From a virus, in the IMG/VR virus record IMGVR_UViG_3300030118_002819, positions 1 through 24,753 of that record: 24,753 nucleotides of DNA; one strand, given 5' to 3'. Shown here in pieces: positions 8,456 through 19,200 of the stretch. The position numbers and the translations under genes were made by a program. Every line of letters starts with the position of its first letter. Positions within the stretch are counted from its first letter, which is position 1. The notes beneath the pieces are model-generated. The model was not told the origin of the DNA and made no database searches. It saw nothing but the letters and a program-made list of their open reading frames with translations.

Positions 8456-9559
8456 ATGGCATTTATAAATCAAACACATTACCAATATTATAATACGGGT
8501 GAAAAATTTACCGCAACAGCAAATCAAACTGAATTTCAGTTAACGCTAGATCCTTTACCAGTTTCAAAATCAAAATTTCTTGTTTTTGTAAATGGAGCAG
8601 AGGTAGATGATAATATATACAATTATAGCGCAGGTGGCAGCGATGCAGGTAAAGTAATATTTACATTTGGTAATCAAAGAGCACTAGGTGATACTGTAGA
8701 AATTAAATTAATAAATCCAGTTATAGCGGGTAATTATAGATATATATCTTTAAGCGATATAGTTAATAATTTTATGGTTTCATATGTTGGCAAAGATAAA
8801 ATAATACCTAGAATTAAAAGAACAGATGTTTTATTTCATGCTAAAAGAGGTATACAGGAATTTAGTTATGATATAACAAAAGTTGAAAAAATACAAGAAA
8901 TTGAAGTACCAGATACATTAGCTATGGTTATGCCACAAGATTATGTTGATTATGTACAAATTTCACGTATTGATGATGTTGGGTTTGAACATACTTTATA
9001 TCCAGCTAGACATACTTCAATTCCGTCAGAATCAATATTACAAGATAATGAAGCGGAATATTTATTTGATGATGACGATAGTTTATTAACTCAAACACCA
9101 GAAACTCAAACAAGGTTTAAAAACATGACATCAACCGTAATGGATGATTCATTAGAAAATATTAATACAGCTAATGATAGATATGAGGAATTTGGCAGAA
9201 GATTTGGAATAAATCCTGAGTTAGCTAATAAAAATGGTAGCTTTGTAATTGATGAAATAAATGGAAAAATACATTTTAGCTCAGATTTAGTTAATAAAAT
9301 TATAACTTTAAAATATGTTTCTGATGGTATGGGTACTGACGCTGAAATGAAAGTTCATAAATTTGCAGAAGAAGCAATATATAAACATATTATTTACTCA
9401 GTAGTTAGTTCTAGAATAAACTTTCCAGAATATATAGTTAACAGATATAAAAGAGATAGATTTGCTGCAATGAGAAACGCTAAATTACGTTTAGCTAATC
9501 TTAATCCTCGTGAGCTTGCTCAGGTAATGAGAAATAAATCAAAAAATATAAAACACTAA
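8456..9559 (+). CDS. Probable connector / ring protein 2 with an inserted beta-sandwich module
   Basis: A 367-residue probable ring or tail-connector protein. From residue about 94 (YRYISLSDIVNNFMVSYVG, then KDKIIPRIKRTDVLFHAKRG) it matches my recollection of a widespread connector family of aquatic and crAss-like phages. This continues with EIEVPDTLAMVMPQDYVDYV (residues about 148-167) and a C-terminal helical region ending RELAQVMRNKSKN. Between MAFINQTHYQYY and residue 94 lies an extra ~80-residue beta-rich segment (TATANQTEFQLTLDP, then FLVFVNGAEVDDNIYNYS and GDTVEIKLINP). This resembles the strand pattern of tail-fibre beta-sandwich modules and may be displayed on the connector surface. 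The gene begins 3 nt after the previous stop and ends 3 nt before the tail-hub start. Confidence 0.68.
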   Translation: MAFINQTHYQYYNTGEKFTATANQTEFQLTLDPLPVSKSKFLVFVNGAEVDDNIYNYSAGGSDAGKVIFTFGNQRALGDTVEIKLINPVIAGNYRYISLSDIVNNFMVSYVGKDKIIPRIKRTDVLFHAKRGIQEFSYDITKVEKIQEIEVPDTLAMVMPQDYVDYVQISRIDDVGFEHTLYPARHTSIPSESILQDNEAEYLFDDDDSLLTQTPETQTRFKNMTSTVMDDSLENINTANDRYEEFGRRFGINPELANKNGSFVIDEINGKIHFSSDLVNKIITLKYVSDGMGTDAEMKVHKFAEEAIYKHIIYSVVSSRINFPEYIVNRYKRDRFAAMRNAKLRLANLNPRELAQVMRNKSKNIKH

Positions 9560-9562
9560 AAT

Positions 9563-12500
9563 ATGCCAGAAATTAAGAATTCTTTTCTAAAAGGTAAAAT
9601 GAATAAAGACCTTGACGAAAGATTAATTCCGAATGGAGAATACAGAGACGCGCTTAATGTTGATGTAGACTATTCAGAAGGTAGTGATGTTGGTGCGCTA
9701 AAAAATATTTTAGGCAATACGCAAAGAGATACTATAAGTTTATCTGGCGCAACATGTATTGGTTATGTTAAGGACACTGAAAATGATAAAATATACTGGT
9801 TTATAACATCTAGTGCAAAAGATTTAATAGCTGAATGGGATGTTGCAAATAATTCTTATGATACAATATTAGTGGACAGTGGTAATGTATTAAATTTTAA
9901 TACAAATAATTTAATAACCGGTGTTAATGTATTAGATGGTGTATTATATTTTACAGATGATTTAAATGAACCTAGGCAAGTTGATATAGAATATTGGAGA
10001 GGGCAAACATCAGGTTCAACAGGTACGAGTACAGGCTTAGCCGCTGATAAAATTACAGTAATTAAAAAAGGGCCGTTTAAGGCGCCAACTTTAAATATGA
10101 GCGCTACTTCAAGAGGTGGAGCAGGTACGTCTGGAAATGATGCAGTAACAACAAGTTTAAATTTAGGTGCTACAAATAGCAATGCTTTAGTAATATCAAA
10201 AGATGCTGGCGACACAATATCAGGAACTTTTTCAACTGCGCCTAGTTATAAGCCAAATGACATTATAATATTAACAGAAATATATACAGATCCAACAGAT
10301 GGTTCTGAAACTAAAGTTGAAGCAAGAATAAAACTGCCTTCAAACTATTCAGAGGGTGCTACTACATTTACTAATGCTGAAATATTAACAATAAGTGAAA
10401 AAGCGGTAGGAGCGAACAGAACATATACATGTATACTGCAAGAAGACGATCCTTTATTTGAATTAAAATTTGCAAGATTTGCATATAGATATAAGTATGG
10501 TATAACAGATAGCAATGGAATAACCAGAGGTAATCAATACTCTGTAATGTCGCCATTTTCTAATGTAGCATTTTTACCAGACGCAACAGCTGGTAATAAT
10601 ACTGGTTTTGAATTTAATGCAGAAACAGGTATGAACTTGGGAATGGTTAATAGCTTAAGAAATTTAAAAATACAAAATATAAATGATAGGTTAAGCGCAG
10701 ATGTACAAGAAATAGATATTTTATATAAAGATTCAGTAGGTACAAATGTATATATAGTTGATACAATAAAAAGAACAGGTGGTAACTTCCCTGATCCTTT
10801 AGAATATGAAGTTAAAGATGAGCAAATATTTAAAGTAATACCATCAAATCAATTATTAAGATTATTTGATAGCGTTCCTAAAAAAGCAAAAGCACAAGAT
10901 ATAACTGCTAATAGATTAATATATGGTAACTATGTGCAAAATTTTAATTTATTAGATTCAAATGATAACCCTGTAAATCCAACATTTGATATAAATTTAG
11001 TTAATAGATATGCTTCTAACTCCACAGATAGAGTTCAAAAACAATCTATAAAATCTAATAGAACATATCAGCTAGGGGTTGTTTATTATGATGAATATGG
11101 GCGACAAACACCTGTTTTAACAGATAGCTCAGGTGTTATAAAAGTACCTCTTGGTGAAGCAAAAAATATTACAAAACTTACAGCAAAAGTAACTTCAAAT
11201 GCACCAACATTTGCAACAGATTATAAATATTTTATAAAAGAAATTTCAGAATTAACATATAATTTTGTTGTAGACGGGTTTTATCAAGATAGACAAGGTT
11301 ATATTTATATGTCTGTTCCTTCTTCAGAAATAAATAAAGTTGATATAGATGACGTTATTATTTTGAAAAAGAAAAGTGGTAATGAAGCAGCTGATACAAC
11401 AGATAAATTTAAAATATTAGATAAATTAACTACACCTCCTGATTTTCTTGCAAAACCTATGCGTATAAAATACGAGCCTGACGTGTTCTTTTTTAATCGA
11501 GGATTTAACGAAGACGACTCCGTATATTCTACAGATGGGGGCCAAAAAGCAGTTACCGGAGCAACACCTTTCCCTAATAGAAATACGGTTGTAGTCCACA
11601 CCATGTTTAAAAACTCTGTTGATCCTCAAGAAAAACAATTAGATGGCGGAGGCAACATGAGCAGCACGGGTGTTTCGCAAGAAGCTTTTGCAGAATTAAA
11701 GAAAGGTAAAAAAGTTAAATTTATATTAGATGATGAAGAATCAGATACATATGAAATAGCATCATCATTTAAAAGTACAGATGATGAAGATGATGTAGAA
11801 GTACATTTTAAAGAAGAATTTGGTTCAGATGTTAGATTTATATATGAGGACGGTGATGATGTAACGCTTGGGCCTTATACAGACGCTACAAAAGTTAGAG
11901 ATGGCGTTAAATTATGTTCAGTTGAGCAGGTTGATGAAAGTGGAAAACCAGAATATCAAGGTAGATTCTTTTTAAAAATTAAAGCTGATACTAATCTTTT
12001 AGATGATTTAAGAGGAAGTACAAATTTTGAAAACCTAAATGCGGTTAGTACAACTAATATATATGGTAAGCAACCAAACACTCTTCCTAATACCGAGCAT
12101 AGAAAAGTTTACGTTAGATTTGGGGGTAAAAAATTAATAGACTCAACAGCAACAAGCTCACCTGCAACATCAGGTGGTTTTGGAGGATGGGGATCAGATA
12201 ACGGTTATGGAAATAATTTAGGTTTTACATCAGATGAATTAGCAAAAGGGTATCACGTTGCTTTTGAAACAACTAATACTTATCATCATTCAGAATCTAA
12301 ATATGCTGCTTGGCCATTTTTGAAAAAACTAAAAAAAGATAACTACATGCAGTTTGACAATTCTGGGAAAGGTGATGTACAAGCCTCTGGATCAACTGTT
12401 CAAGATTCTAATTATTATAAAATAGTAGATGTAAAAGAATTTGGCCCTAATAACTCTAATGCTAGAAAATTATATGCGGTAAAATTTGATAGACCTTTGC

Positions 12501-14095
12501 AGGAAGATCTAACATTTTATAGTGGTACCAGTGGGGTTGATGTTCTACATCAATTCCAAGCAACTGTTTTTGAATATAAAGATGATTTAATTGGTATTAA
12601 AAACCCACCTGTATTTGAAGTCGAGCCTAAAGATAGTGTTGACATAGATATATATTACGAGACACAAGAAAGTTTTACTGTGTCTAGTAATCATGGTAAT
12701 ACAAATTCATTGTCATATTTTAACTGCTTTAGTTTTGAAAATGGCGTTGAATCATTTATAATAAGAGATGATTTTAATGCGCCATCTATGGGCAAAGGTG
12801 TTAGAGTGTCAACTATATTTGAAGATAATTATCAAGAAGAAAGAATTAAATCTGGTTTAATATTTTCTCAATTATATAATGGTAAAAGCGGAACAAATCA
12901 TTTAAATCAGTTTATCATAGCTGAACCAATAATAAAAGATTTAAACCCACAATATGGAAGTATACAGTTGTTACATACAAGATATAACGATATTATTGCA
13001 TATTGCGAAGATAAAGTATTAAAAATATTAACAAATAAAGACGCTTTATTTAATGCAGATGGTAAGACTAATGTAACCTCTAATACTTCTGTTTTAGGCC
13101 AAGCAATACCTTATAATTCAAATTATGGTATAAGCACAAATCCTGAAAGTTTTGCAGACTTTACTTATAGAGCTTACTTTACAGATAAAAAGAATGGCGC
13201 TGTTATAAGACATTCTGCAGACGGTATGGAGGCAGTTTCAGATTATGGTATGAAAGATTATTTTAAAGATAATTTAAGATTACAGAGTGGATATATGCAT
13301 GGTTCATATGATGAAAGAAAAAATCAATATAATTTAAGTTTACCTATTACAGAAAATAAAAGTGTATCTTTTTCCGAATCTATAAAAGGTTGGCCTAGTA
13401 GAAAATCTTTTGTAACAGAAGGCGGGGTAAGTATTAATAATAAATATTTTACATTTAAAAATGGGCATATATATGAACATCACGTAGGGACTAGAAATAA
13501 TTTTTATGGTGCTCAATTTAATTCTGAAGTAAAATTTGTTTTTAATGAAGCGCCTGCTAATATGAAAAACTTTAGAACATTAAACTACGAAGGTGATAGT
13601 GGTTGGATATGCCCTGACTTTGATACTGACCAGCAAGATGGTAGTATAAGCACATTTGTTAATAAAGAAAACAAATATTTTGGTTATGTAAGAGGAGTTA
13701 CAGAAAACACAGGAACAATAGATTTTAAAGCACTAAATGTACAAGGCATAGGTAATTGGGCTACAATTAATCTTTCAGGCGGCACAGTAACACTTACTTT
13801 TGCTGAAGGAGCACCTAATGACTTACAGGTTGGAGATGTATTATATTATGTCCACCCGAGCACAAATGCTACAACAAAATTTGGGCCAGTTACTGTAGTG
13901 AATGGTACCGAAGTAAGAGCAACTTATACAGGCTCACCGCCAACGTCCCCAGCATATTTTGTATTTTATGTTAAAAATGCAAGTTGGGAAACAAGTGGAT
14001 TATTAGGGTATTATGCCGATGTTACTTTACGCACAACATCAACGGACAATAAAGAATTATACTCAGCAGGTAGTGAAATTAGCATAAGTAGTTAA
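9563..14095 (+). CDS. Tail hub / stabilisation-like protein (P22 gp10-like)
   Basis: A 1510-residue, beta-rich protein probably forming the central tail hub or nozzle. The N-terminus (KGKMNKDLDERLIPNGEYRD, then ALNVDV) is a signature I associate with phage tail stabilisation proteins of the P22 gp10 type and their crAss-like relatives. Residues about 60-140 show propeller-like blade repeats (YVKDTENDKIYWFI, GVNVLDGVLYFTDDLNEPRQ). The middle carries ANRLIYGNYVQNF and YQLGVVYYDEYGRQTPVL. An acidic stretch at about 721-775 (DDEESDTYEIASS, STDDEDDVEVHFKEEFG) may bind cations or form a loop. The late part has FADFTYRAYFTDKKNGAVIR and YGMKDYFKDNL, and the last ~110 residues look like an added beta domain. 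A 240-nt patch at 11461-11700 has about 42% GC against 23% in the flanking 60-nt blocks. No separate receptor-binding fibre gene follows. Confidence 0.75.
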   Translation: MPEIKNSFLKGKMNKDLDERLIPNGEYRDALNVDVDYSEGSDVGALKNILGNTQRDTISLSGATCIGYVKDTENDKIYWFITSSAKDLIAEWDVANNSYDTILVDSGNVLNFNTNNLITGVNVLDGVLYFTDDLNEPRQVDIEYWRGQTSGSTGTSTGLAADKITVIKKGPFKAPTLNMSATSRGGAGTSGNDAVTTSLNLGATNSNALVISKDAGDTISGTFSTAPSYKPNDIIILTEIYTDPTDGSETKVEARIKLPSNYSEGATTFTNAEILTISEKAVGANRTYTCILQEDDPLFELKFARFAYRYKYGITDSNGITRGNQYSVMSPFSNVAFLPDATAGNNTGFEFNAETGMNLGMVNSLRNLKIQNINDRLSADVQEIDILYKDSVGTNVYIVDTIKRTGGNFPDPLEYEVKDEQIFKVIPSNQLLRLFDSVPKKAKAQDITANRLIYGNYVQNFNLLDSNDNPVNPTFDINLVNRYASNSTDRVQKQSIKSNRTYQLGVVYYDEYGRQTPVLTDSSGVIKVPLGEAKNITKLTAKVTSNAPTFATDYKYFIKEISELTYNFVVDGFYQDRQGYIYMSVPSSEINKVDIDDVIILKKKSGNEAADTTDKFKILDKLTTPPDFLAKPMRIKYEPDVFFFNRGFNEDDSVYSTDGGQKAVTGATPFPNRNTVVVHTMFKNSVDPQEKQLDGGGNMSSTGVSQEAFAELKKGKKVKFILDDEESDTYEIASSFKSTDDEDDVEVHFKEEFGSDVRFIYEDGDDVTLGPYTDATKVRDGVKLCSVEQVDESGKPEYQGRFFLKIKADTNLLDDLRGSTNFENLNAVSTTNIYGKQPNTLPNTEHRKVYVRFGGKKLIDSTATSSPATSGGFGGWGSDNGYGNNLGFTSDELAKGYHVAFETTNTYHHSESKYAAWPFLKKLKKDNYMQFDNSGKGDVQASGSTVQDSNYYKIVDVKEFGPNNSNARKLYAVKFDRPLQEDLTFYSGTSGVDVLHQFQATVFEYKDDLIGIKNPPVFEVEPKDSVDIDIYYETQESFTVSSNHGNTNSLSYFNCFSFENGVESFIIRDDFNAPSMGKGVRVSTIFEDNYQEERIKSGLIFSQLYNGKSGTNHLNQFIIAEPIIKDLNPQYGSIQLLHTRYNDIIAYCEDKVLKILTNKDALFNADGKTNVTSNTSVLGQAIPYNSNYGISTNPESFADFTYRAYFTDKKNGAVIRHSADGMEAVSDYGMKDYFKDNLRLQSGYMHGSYDERKNQYNLSLPITENKSVSFSESIKGWPSRKSFVTEGGVSINNKYFTFKNGHIYEHHVGTRNNFYGAQFNSEVKFVFNEAPANMKNFRTLNYEGDSGWICPDFDTDQQDGSISTFVNKENKYFGYVRGVTENTGTIDFKALNVQGIGNWATINLSGGTVTLTFAEGAPNDLQVGDVLYYVHPSTNATTKFGPVTVVNGTEVRATYTGSPPTSPAYFVFYVKNASWETSGLLGYYADVTLRTTSTDNKELYSAGSEISISS

Positions 14096-14113
14096 TACGT
14101 AATAATAAATAAT

Positions 14114-14833
14114 ATGTTAATTACACAATTAGGAAAAAATGTATCTAGAATAGATTTTAGTAAATTAAAAAATAACAATAAAAATATGGATCCAGTAACA
14201 GCACAATTTGCGGCCCAAGCAGTTGGAGGAGTAGTAAAAACTGTAGGTAGTTTATTTGGCGGAGGAGCAAGAAGGCGTGAGCAAAGAGAAGCAAAAGCTG
14301 AATTAGCTCGAAGAACTGCAGAATTTGAAAATTTAGACACTTCAAATCCTTATAAAAACCTTACAAATACATACGAAAATTTAACTGTTAATACACAGGC
14401 GGCAGATTTTGCAGCTCAGCAAACAGCGCAAGGCGCAGCCAATATAATGAGTAATTTAGCAGCGGCAGCCGGCGGCGGAGGAGTTGCTGCTTTAGCACAA
14501 TCATTAGCTAATTCACAAGCACAAGCAGCTCAGCAGGCATCAGCTACTATTGGAGCACAAGAGCAAAGAAACGCAATGTTAAGCGCGCAAGGTGAAGCAA
14601 ATAGACAAAAATTAGTAGCAGCAGGTGAAAGACAAACCCAAGCAATGGAATACGAAAAAACAAGTACATTATTAGGTATGGCCCAACAAAGAAAAGCAGC
14701 CGCTGATCAAGCAAGAGCAGATGCAACAAATGCATTAGTTGGCGGAATAGGTGATACTTTAGGTGGTTTAGCCGGAGGAGGCGCTTTTTCTGGTGAAGAA
14801 GGTGCATTAGGAAAAATGTTTGGAGCAAAATAA
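14114..14833 (+). CDS. Probable internal virion (ejection) protein, Ala/Gln/Gly-rich
   Basis: A 239-residue low-complexity helical protein, similar in style to T7 gp14 or P22 gp7-type proteins that leave the capsid with the DNA and help form a channel in the host envelope. A Gly/Val segment with MDPVTAQFAAQAVGGVVKT and GSLFGGGARRREQRE is followed by Ala/Gln-rich helices (SLANSQAQAAQQASATIG). The C-terminus is glycine-rich (GGIGDTLGGLAGGGAF) with possible membrane-insertion character. Two starts are possible: ATG at 14114 and an in-frame ATG at 14186. The second gives the MDPVTAQ N-terminus and has a G after ATG, like most starts here, but would leave a 90-nt gap; the first leaves 18 nt. Its raised GC is explained by the Ala/Gly content. 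Function is inferred from composition and position before the giant protein. Confidence 0.7.
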   Translation: MLITQLGKNVSRIDFSKLKNNNKNMDPVTAQFAAQAVGGVVKTVGSLFGGGARRREQREAKAELARRTAEFENLDTSNPYKNLTNTYENLTVNTQAADFAAQQTAQGAANIMSNLAAAAGGGGVAALAQSLANSQAQAAQQASATIGAQEQRNAMLSAQGEANRQKLVAAGERQTQAMEYEKTSTLLGMAQQRKAAADQARADATNALVGGIGDTLGGLAGGGAFSGEEGALGKMFGAK

Positions 14834-14843
14834 ATTTTAAAGC

Positions 14844-16280
14844 ATGGCAAATAAATTATTAATATTAGGTGCTGCAATGGCACACAAAAATAAAAGTTAC
14901 AATTTAGGTATAGGCATTGGCCCTACCGTAGATAAAAGTGTAGCTAAATTTCAAAAAATACTTTCTGATAGACAAGCCAGATTAAATAATTCTACTCAAT
15001 ATGCACAGCGTAGAATTGATAAGCTTGACGCAGACCCTGAATTAGATTTATTACCAGAAGGAATAAAAGATTTATTTGTAACGGATTTAGATAATACAAG
15101 AAAAACTCTTGGTGAGTTATATACAGAAAAAGATTTAAATGCTTATAAATATAGAGTAGGTACAGATGAGTATACCCAAATTCAAAAAGAAATTTCAAAA
15201 AACGAAAAAAAATTAAAGAAAAGACAAAAACAAGCTAATGATTTTTTACAAAGAAGAGCTAACTGGATAACAGAGCATGGGGATATTTCAGAAACATTTA
15301 AATTGCGTTTTCCTGACCTATACCATGCAATGATTAATATTTTTGATCCAGATAATCCAAACTACACTGCTACTTTTGATGAAAATGATGATTTAGTCTT
15401 TGAGGCTCCTACAGCAATTAGTATACCTGACAATATTGGTCCTGGGCTACAAGGGCAAAGTACAGGGAATTTTGGTAAAACAAAAATAAAATTAGATGAT
15501 TTAGATTGGGGTATGTTTCCTCAACCTGAAATAATGAAAATAAATGAGTTTTACGAAGTGGCCAATAATGCAGGTGCACAAAAAAGAGAAATTCCAGCCG
15601 GTACTCTTCGAAATATGGAGATTTATTTAGGCAATGTAATTAAGAAAAATGAAAATGCTGTTTATTCATTATTATTTGATGATTTACCTATAGGAGATCC
15701 TAATAATAAAATGCCATTGTTTACAGATGAAGATTTTGCAGAAATGTTTCCTAATTTTAATGAGTCTGATGAATCTACTTGGCCAGATTTTGATCAATTA
15801 AAAGATGCTGCTGTTAATAAATTAATTTCAAATATTCAGCAAGAAAACGCAAACGCAATAGAAAAACAAAACCCAACCGAATTAAATTATTATAACACAG
15901 GAACTGAAAACGAGCAAAGGAAAAAATTCTCAACTGGCGCTTTAATACAACAAACTGTTCAAGATATAGCGGCTTTAAAAGATAAATCAGTAAAATCAAT
16001 TGCAGATTATATAGAGAACCGTAGTGTTTTTGAAGGTAAAATATCAAAAATACAAGAGGATGGATTTGTTCAAGCTCAAGGTGTTAGTGGAGAGCAGCAA
16101 ATGTTGCAAAGATATAACATTTCATCACAATTACAACAAGCAGCCGAGGGCAATATATACCCTTTAATACAAAAACTTTTTAATGAAACTGGCTTAGGTT
16201 TTGATATAGTTGTAGGAATAGATCAATATAAAATACTTGAAAGGAAAGGACAAGTTAAGTTCATAGCTGAAGGAATATAA
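14844..16280 (+). CDS. Uncharacterised helical protein, probable internal virion protein
   Basis: I do not recognise a named family. The 478-residue protein starts with a short hydrophobic N-terminus (MANKLLILGAAMAHKNK) and a Gly/Ile stretch (NLGIGIGPTVDKS). Next comes a charged helical or coiled-coil region at residues about 30-140 (KEISKNEKKLKKRQKQAND). The middle is acidic with Asp/Asn-rich loops (DPDNPNYTATFDENDD; ADEIFPNF-like turns around residue 300). The C-terminal third is helical (GEQQMLQRYNISSQLQQAAE), ending in a short beta-rich piece. It lies 10 nt after the Ala-rich ejection-like protein and 13 nt before the giant polyvalent protein. In podoviruses this slot usually holds a second internal core protein, so it is probably virion cargo. 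A cell-wall hydrolase role is not supported: I see no catalytic motif. Confidence 0.68.
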   Translation: MANKLLILGAAMAHKNKSYNLGIGIGPTVDKSVAKFQKILSDRQARLNNSTQYAQRRIDKLDADPELDLLPEGIKDLFVTDLDNTRKTLGELYTEKDLNAYKYRVGTDEYTQIQKEISKNEKKLKKRQKQANDFLQRRANWITEHGDISETFKLRFPDLYHAMINIFDPDNPNYTATFDENDDLVFEAPTAISIPDNIGPGLQGQSTGNFGKTKIKLDDLDWGMFPQPEIMKINEFYEVANNAGAQKREIPAGTLRNMEIYLGNVIKKNENAVYSLLFDDLPIGDPNNKMPLFTDEDFAEMFPNFNESDESTWPDFDQLKDAAVNKLISNIQQENANAIEKQNPTELNYYNTGTENEQRKKFSTGALIQQTVQDIAALKDKSVKSIADYIENRSVFEGKISKIQEDGFVQAQGVSGEQQMLQRYNISSQLQQAAEGNIYPLIQKLFNETGLGFDIVVGIDQYKILERKGQVKFIAEGI

Positions 16281-16293
16281 ATAAAATAATTGC

Positions 16294-19200
16294 ATGTCAG
16301 ATATTAATAATCTTTTAATAGAGGCGTTATATACAAAATATGCGCCTGAAAAAAATATCAATGCACAAATTAATTTTGTACAATCAAATTATGATTCGCA
16401 AGATAAATTTGTAGAAGACTTTTATAAAGAATATGGTGTTGAACTAACACCTGAAAAAAAATTATTTATAAGCCAAAATTTTGGTGGTTTTGGAGTAACA
16501 GCAAAGCCAACAATAAATGAAAAAGATTTTGATGTTTCTATAAGTCCTGAGTCTGCTAATTTTGTATCTTTCGGTTCTTTAACAGAGCAAGAAGAAAAAA
16601 ATATTAAAAATAAATTTACTACTGAGGACAACGAACCATATTTAGGCTATTTAGATAGAAAAGTTTATAAATACCAAGCTACTGGCGAAAACATATTTGA
16701 ACAAGGTGCAAATATGGCAGAAACTTCTTTAGGCCAAAATATGTTTTATAATAATTATGAAATTATTGAAACCGACGAGCTTCAATTAACTGAGGATTTA
16801 AACTATACTGCAGAAGACAGAGATACTCATCTTGCTAATGAAATTAAAAAATTTAAAAATCCTACTAATCCCGAATATAATTTATCTGAAGCAGAAATTC
16901 AAGAAATAAATCAAATAAAAAAAGAAGTATTTGCGGGGGTAGTTGCTGCAGATTTGCAAAATGAAGAATTATATAAAAAAGCAGCATCAATAAAGTTATT
17001 AAATAGATATAAAGATGAATACACCTCTTCTATAATACAAACTAAAGTTGATAAATATATTAGAAGCAGAGCTGATTTATTTGGTGGATATGAGCAAATG
17101 TCTGGATTTGGCATTGAAGACCCTGATAAGCCTAAGTATGAAGAATTTGATAGATTAAAAGATATTGTTTTTAATGATGTTGATAAGTTTAAAGAAGTTA
17201 ATGAAAACATATTAAAAGAATACGATAAAAATCAAGAATTAGGTAAAGAAATATTAGCTTATCAAGAAAAAACATCACAAGATGATTTTGAATTTAATGC
17301 AGATGAAGCGATAGAAATGCAAAACAAATTAGCATTATACAATGCTAACCAAAAAGTTTTAACAGATGCTATTTCAAAATTTAGATTAAATACTAAAAAT
17401 TTAAACGTATTAATAAATAGCGCTGATTTATTAGGTAAAGATTATGATTTACTTAAGAAAAATTTAGCAAGAATAGGTTTAGGATTTGGCGATTTAGGAT
17501 TAGGCGGATTAAGAGTATTATCAGCCGTTTCTAATGTAGTACCATTTCAGGCTGCTTGGGCTCAGGAAAGAGGCGAAATGCTAGATAATCTTTCTTTAAA
17601 ATGGGATAATTATAAGAGAGGTAAAATGAATTCTTATTCACCTGATATTAAATTTGCAGACGCATTTAAAGACGGTAATTTTGGAGCATTCGTAGCGCAA
17701 GAAATTTCTACACAAATTCCTATATTTACAACAATGATTGGTGGTGGTGGCATTGCAGGATTCGCTACAAAAAGATTATTAGGAGCTAGCGCTGCAACAA
17801 GGACTGTTAGTTTATTTAGAAGAAAAACGCCATTATTACCTATTGCTGAAGCTACTGGGGCTGGTGGTACCATAGCTATTACATCAGGGGGACAACAATA
17901 CAACACAATGACAGCCCAAGAAATGAGAGACCCTTTTTTAGAGTTTAGTGAAGCTGAAAAATTTTTAGTTTCCGCAGGGTATGGGGCGTCAGAAGGTGTA
18001 TTTGGAACCGCGCCAAGTTATCTTTTATTACGTAATACCGCTAATCTATTTTTAAGAAGTGGTAAAAGCGCAGCGTTTAAATTAAATATGAAGCAATATA
18101 TTGCTCAAAATATAGCCTTCCCAATGGTAGCAGAGCCTTTAAGTGAAGGTTTAACAACTGTTACACAAAACATGTTATTAGGCAGACCAGTAATGGAAAA
18201 TGTTGATCATGCAATGTTTTCTGGTCTTATGTTTAGTGTTATGATGAATGCTTCACCTGCAATAGCGGGTAGATTAATGCAGGACTTTAGCAGTATAACT
18301 AAAATGAAAGAATTTAACAAAATAAATTCTGAAATGAATGGTATTGATAAGGCTTTAAATAGAAAAAATTCAAAGTTTAAAAAAGGAACAGCTGAATATG
18401 ATAGCCTTATAAACACATATAATCAATTACAAATGGATAGAGATGCCATAGTAAATGATTTATATAATAATATAACTACTAAAGTTTCTAAAAGGTCTTT
18501 TCAACAATTTATGGAAAATACATCCGCACAATCAGATATTAGAGCGCGGGCAGAAAAAATTGTTAAAGAAGGTGGAATGTTTTTATCTGCTGAAGATACT
18601 AACGCACTTAATGCTTTACAAAAAGAATTTGACCAGTACCAATTTGCAAGAGATTTATTTAGGTCACAAGAAAATTTTGGCAATGAGTTTGCTAATTTAA
18701 AAGGTAAAGATTCTTCGCTTTACGACATGTATATAAAGAAAGCAAAACAAAAATTAAAAGCAGACGGTATAAATGACCCTAGCTCTGTTAAAACTTTTCA
18801 AGAAGCATCTAGTATATATTTTGCTGATCAATTTGAATTATATACAAAAAATGTAAAAAAGAATGATTTAGTTAATATGCAAGTGTTTGAAACTAATCAA
18901 GAGTTACTTAACTATCTTGATTCAGACCCAGCACGTAAAGCAGAGCTTGATAAAAAAGAAAAAAGATGGGTTGTTGAAGATGGTAAACTAGTTTATAAAA
19001 CAGACACAAGAAGAAACGCAATATTAAAAGGCGATATAAATGGTATTAATACAACTATTAATGGTAAAAAATTTGAATTAATATCTAAAGAAAATTCATT
19101 AAATAATGAAAGAGCTGGTACAGGTTATCATGAGTTTTCGCATTCAGTTTTATTTGAAGCATTAGCCGCACAGCCTGAGCAATATCTTGATATAGCTGTA

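Noticed and set aside
9856-10215. 119-aa minus-strand ORF, and similar antisense ORFs across the window
   Set aside because: All lie opposite well-supported plus-strand genes, show no motifs, and are expected where stops are rare on the complement of AT-rich coding DNA.
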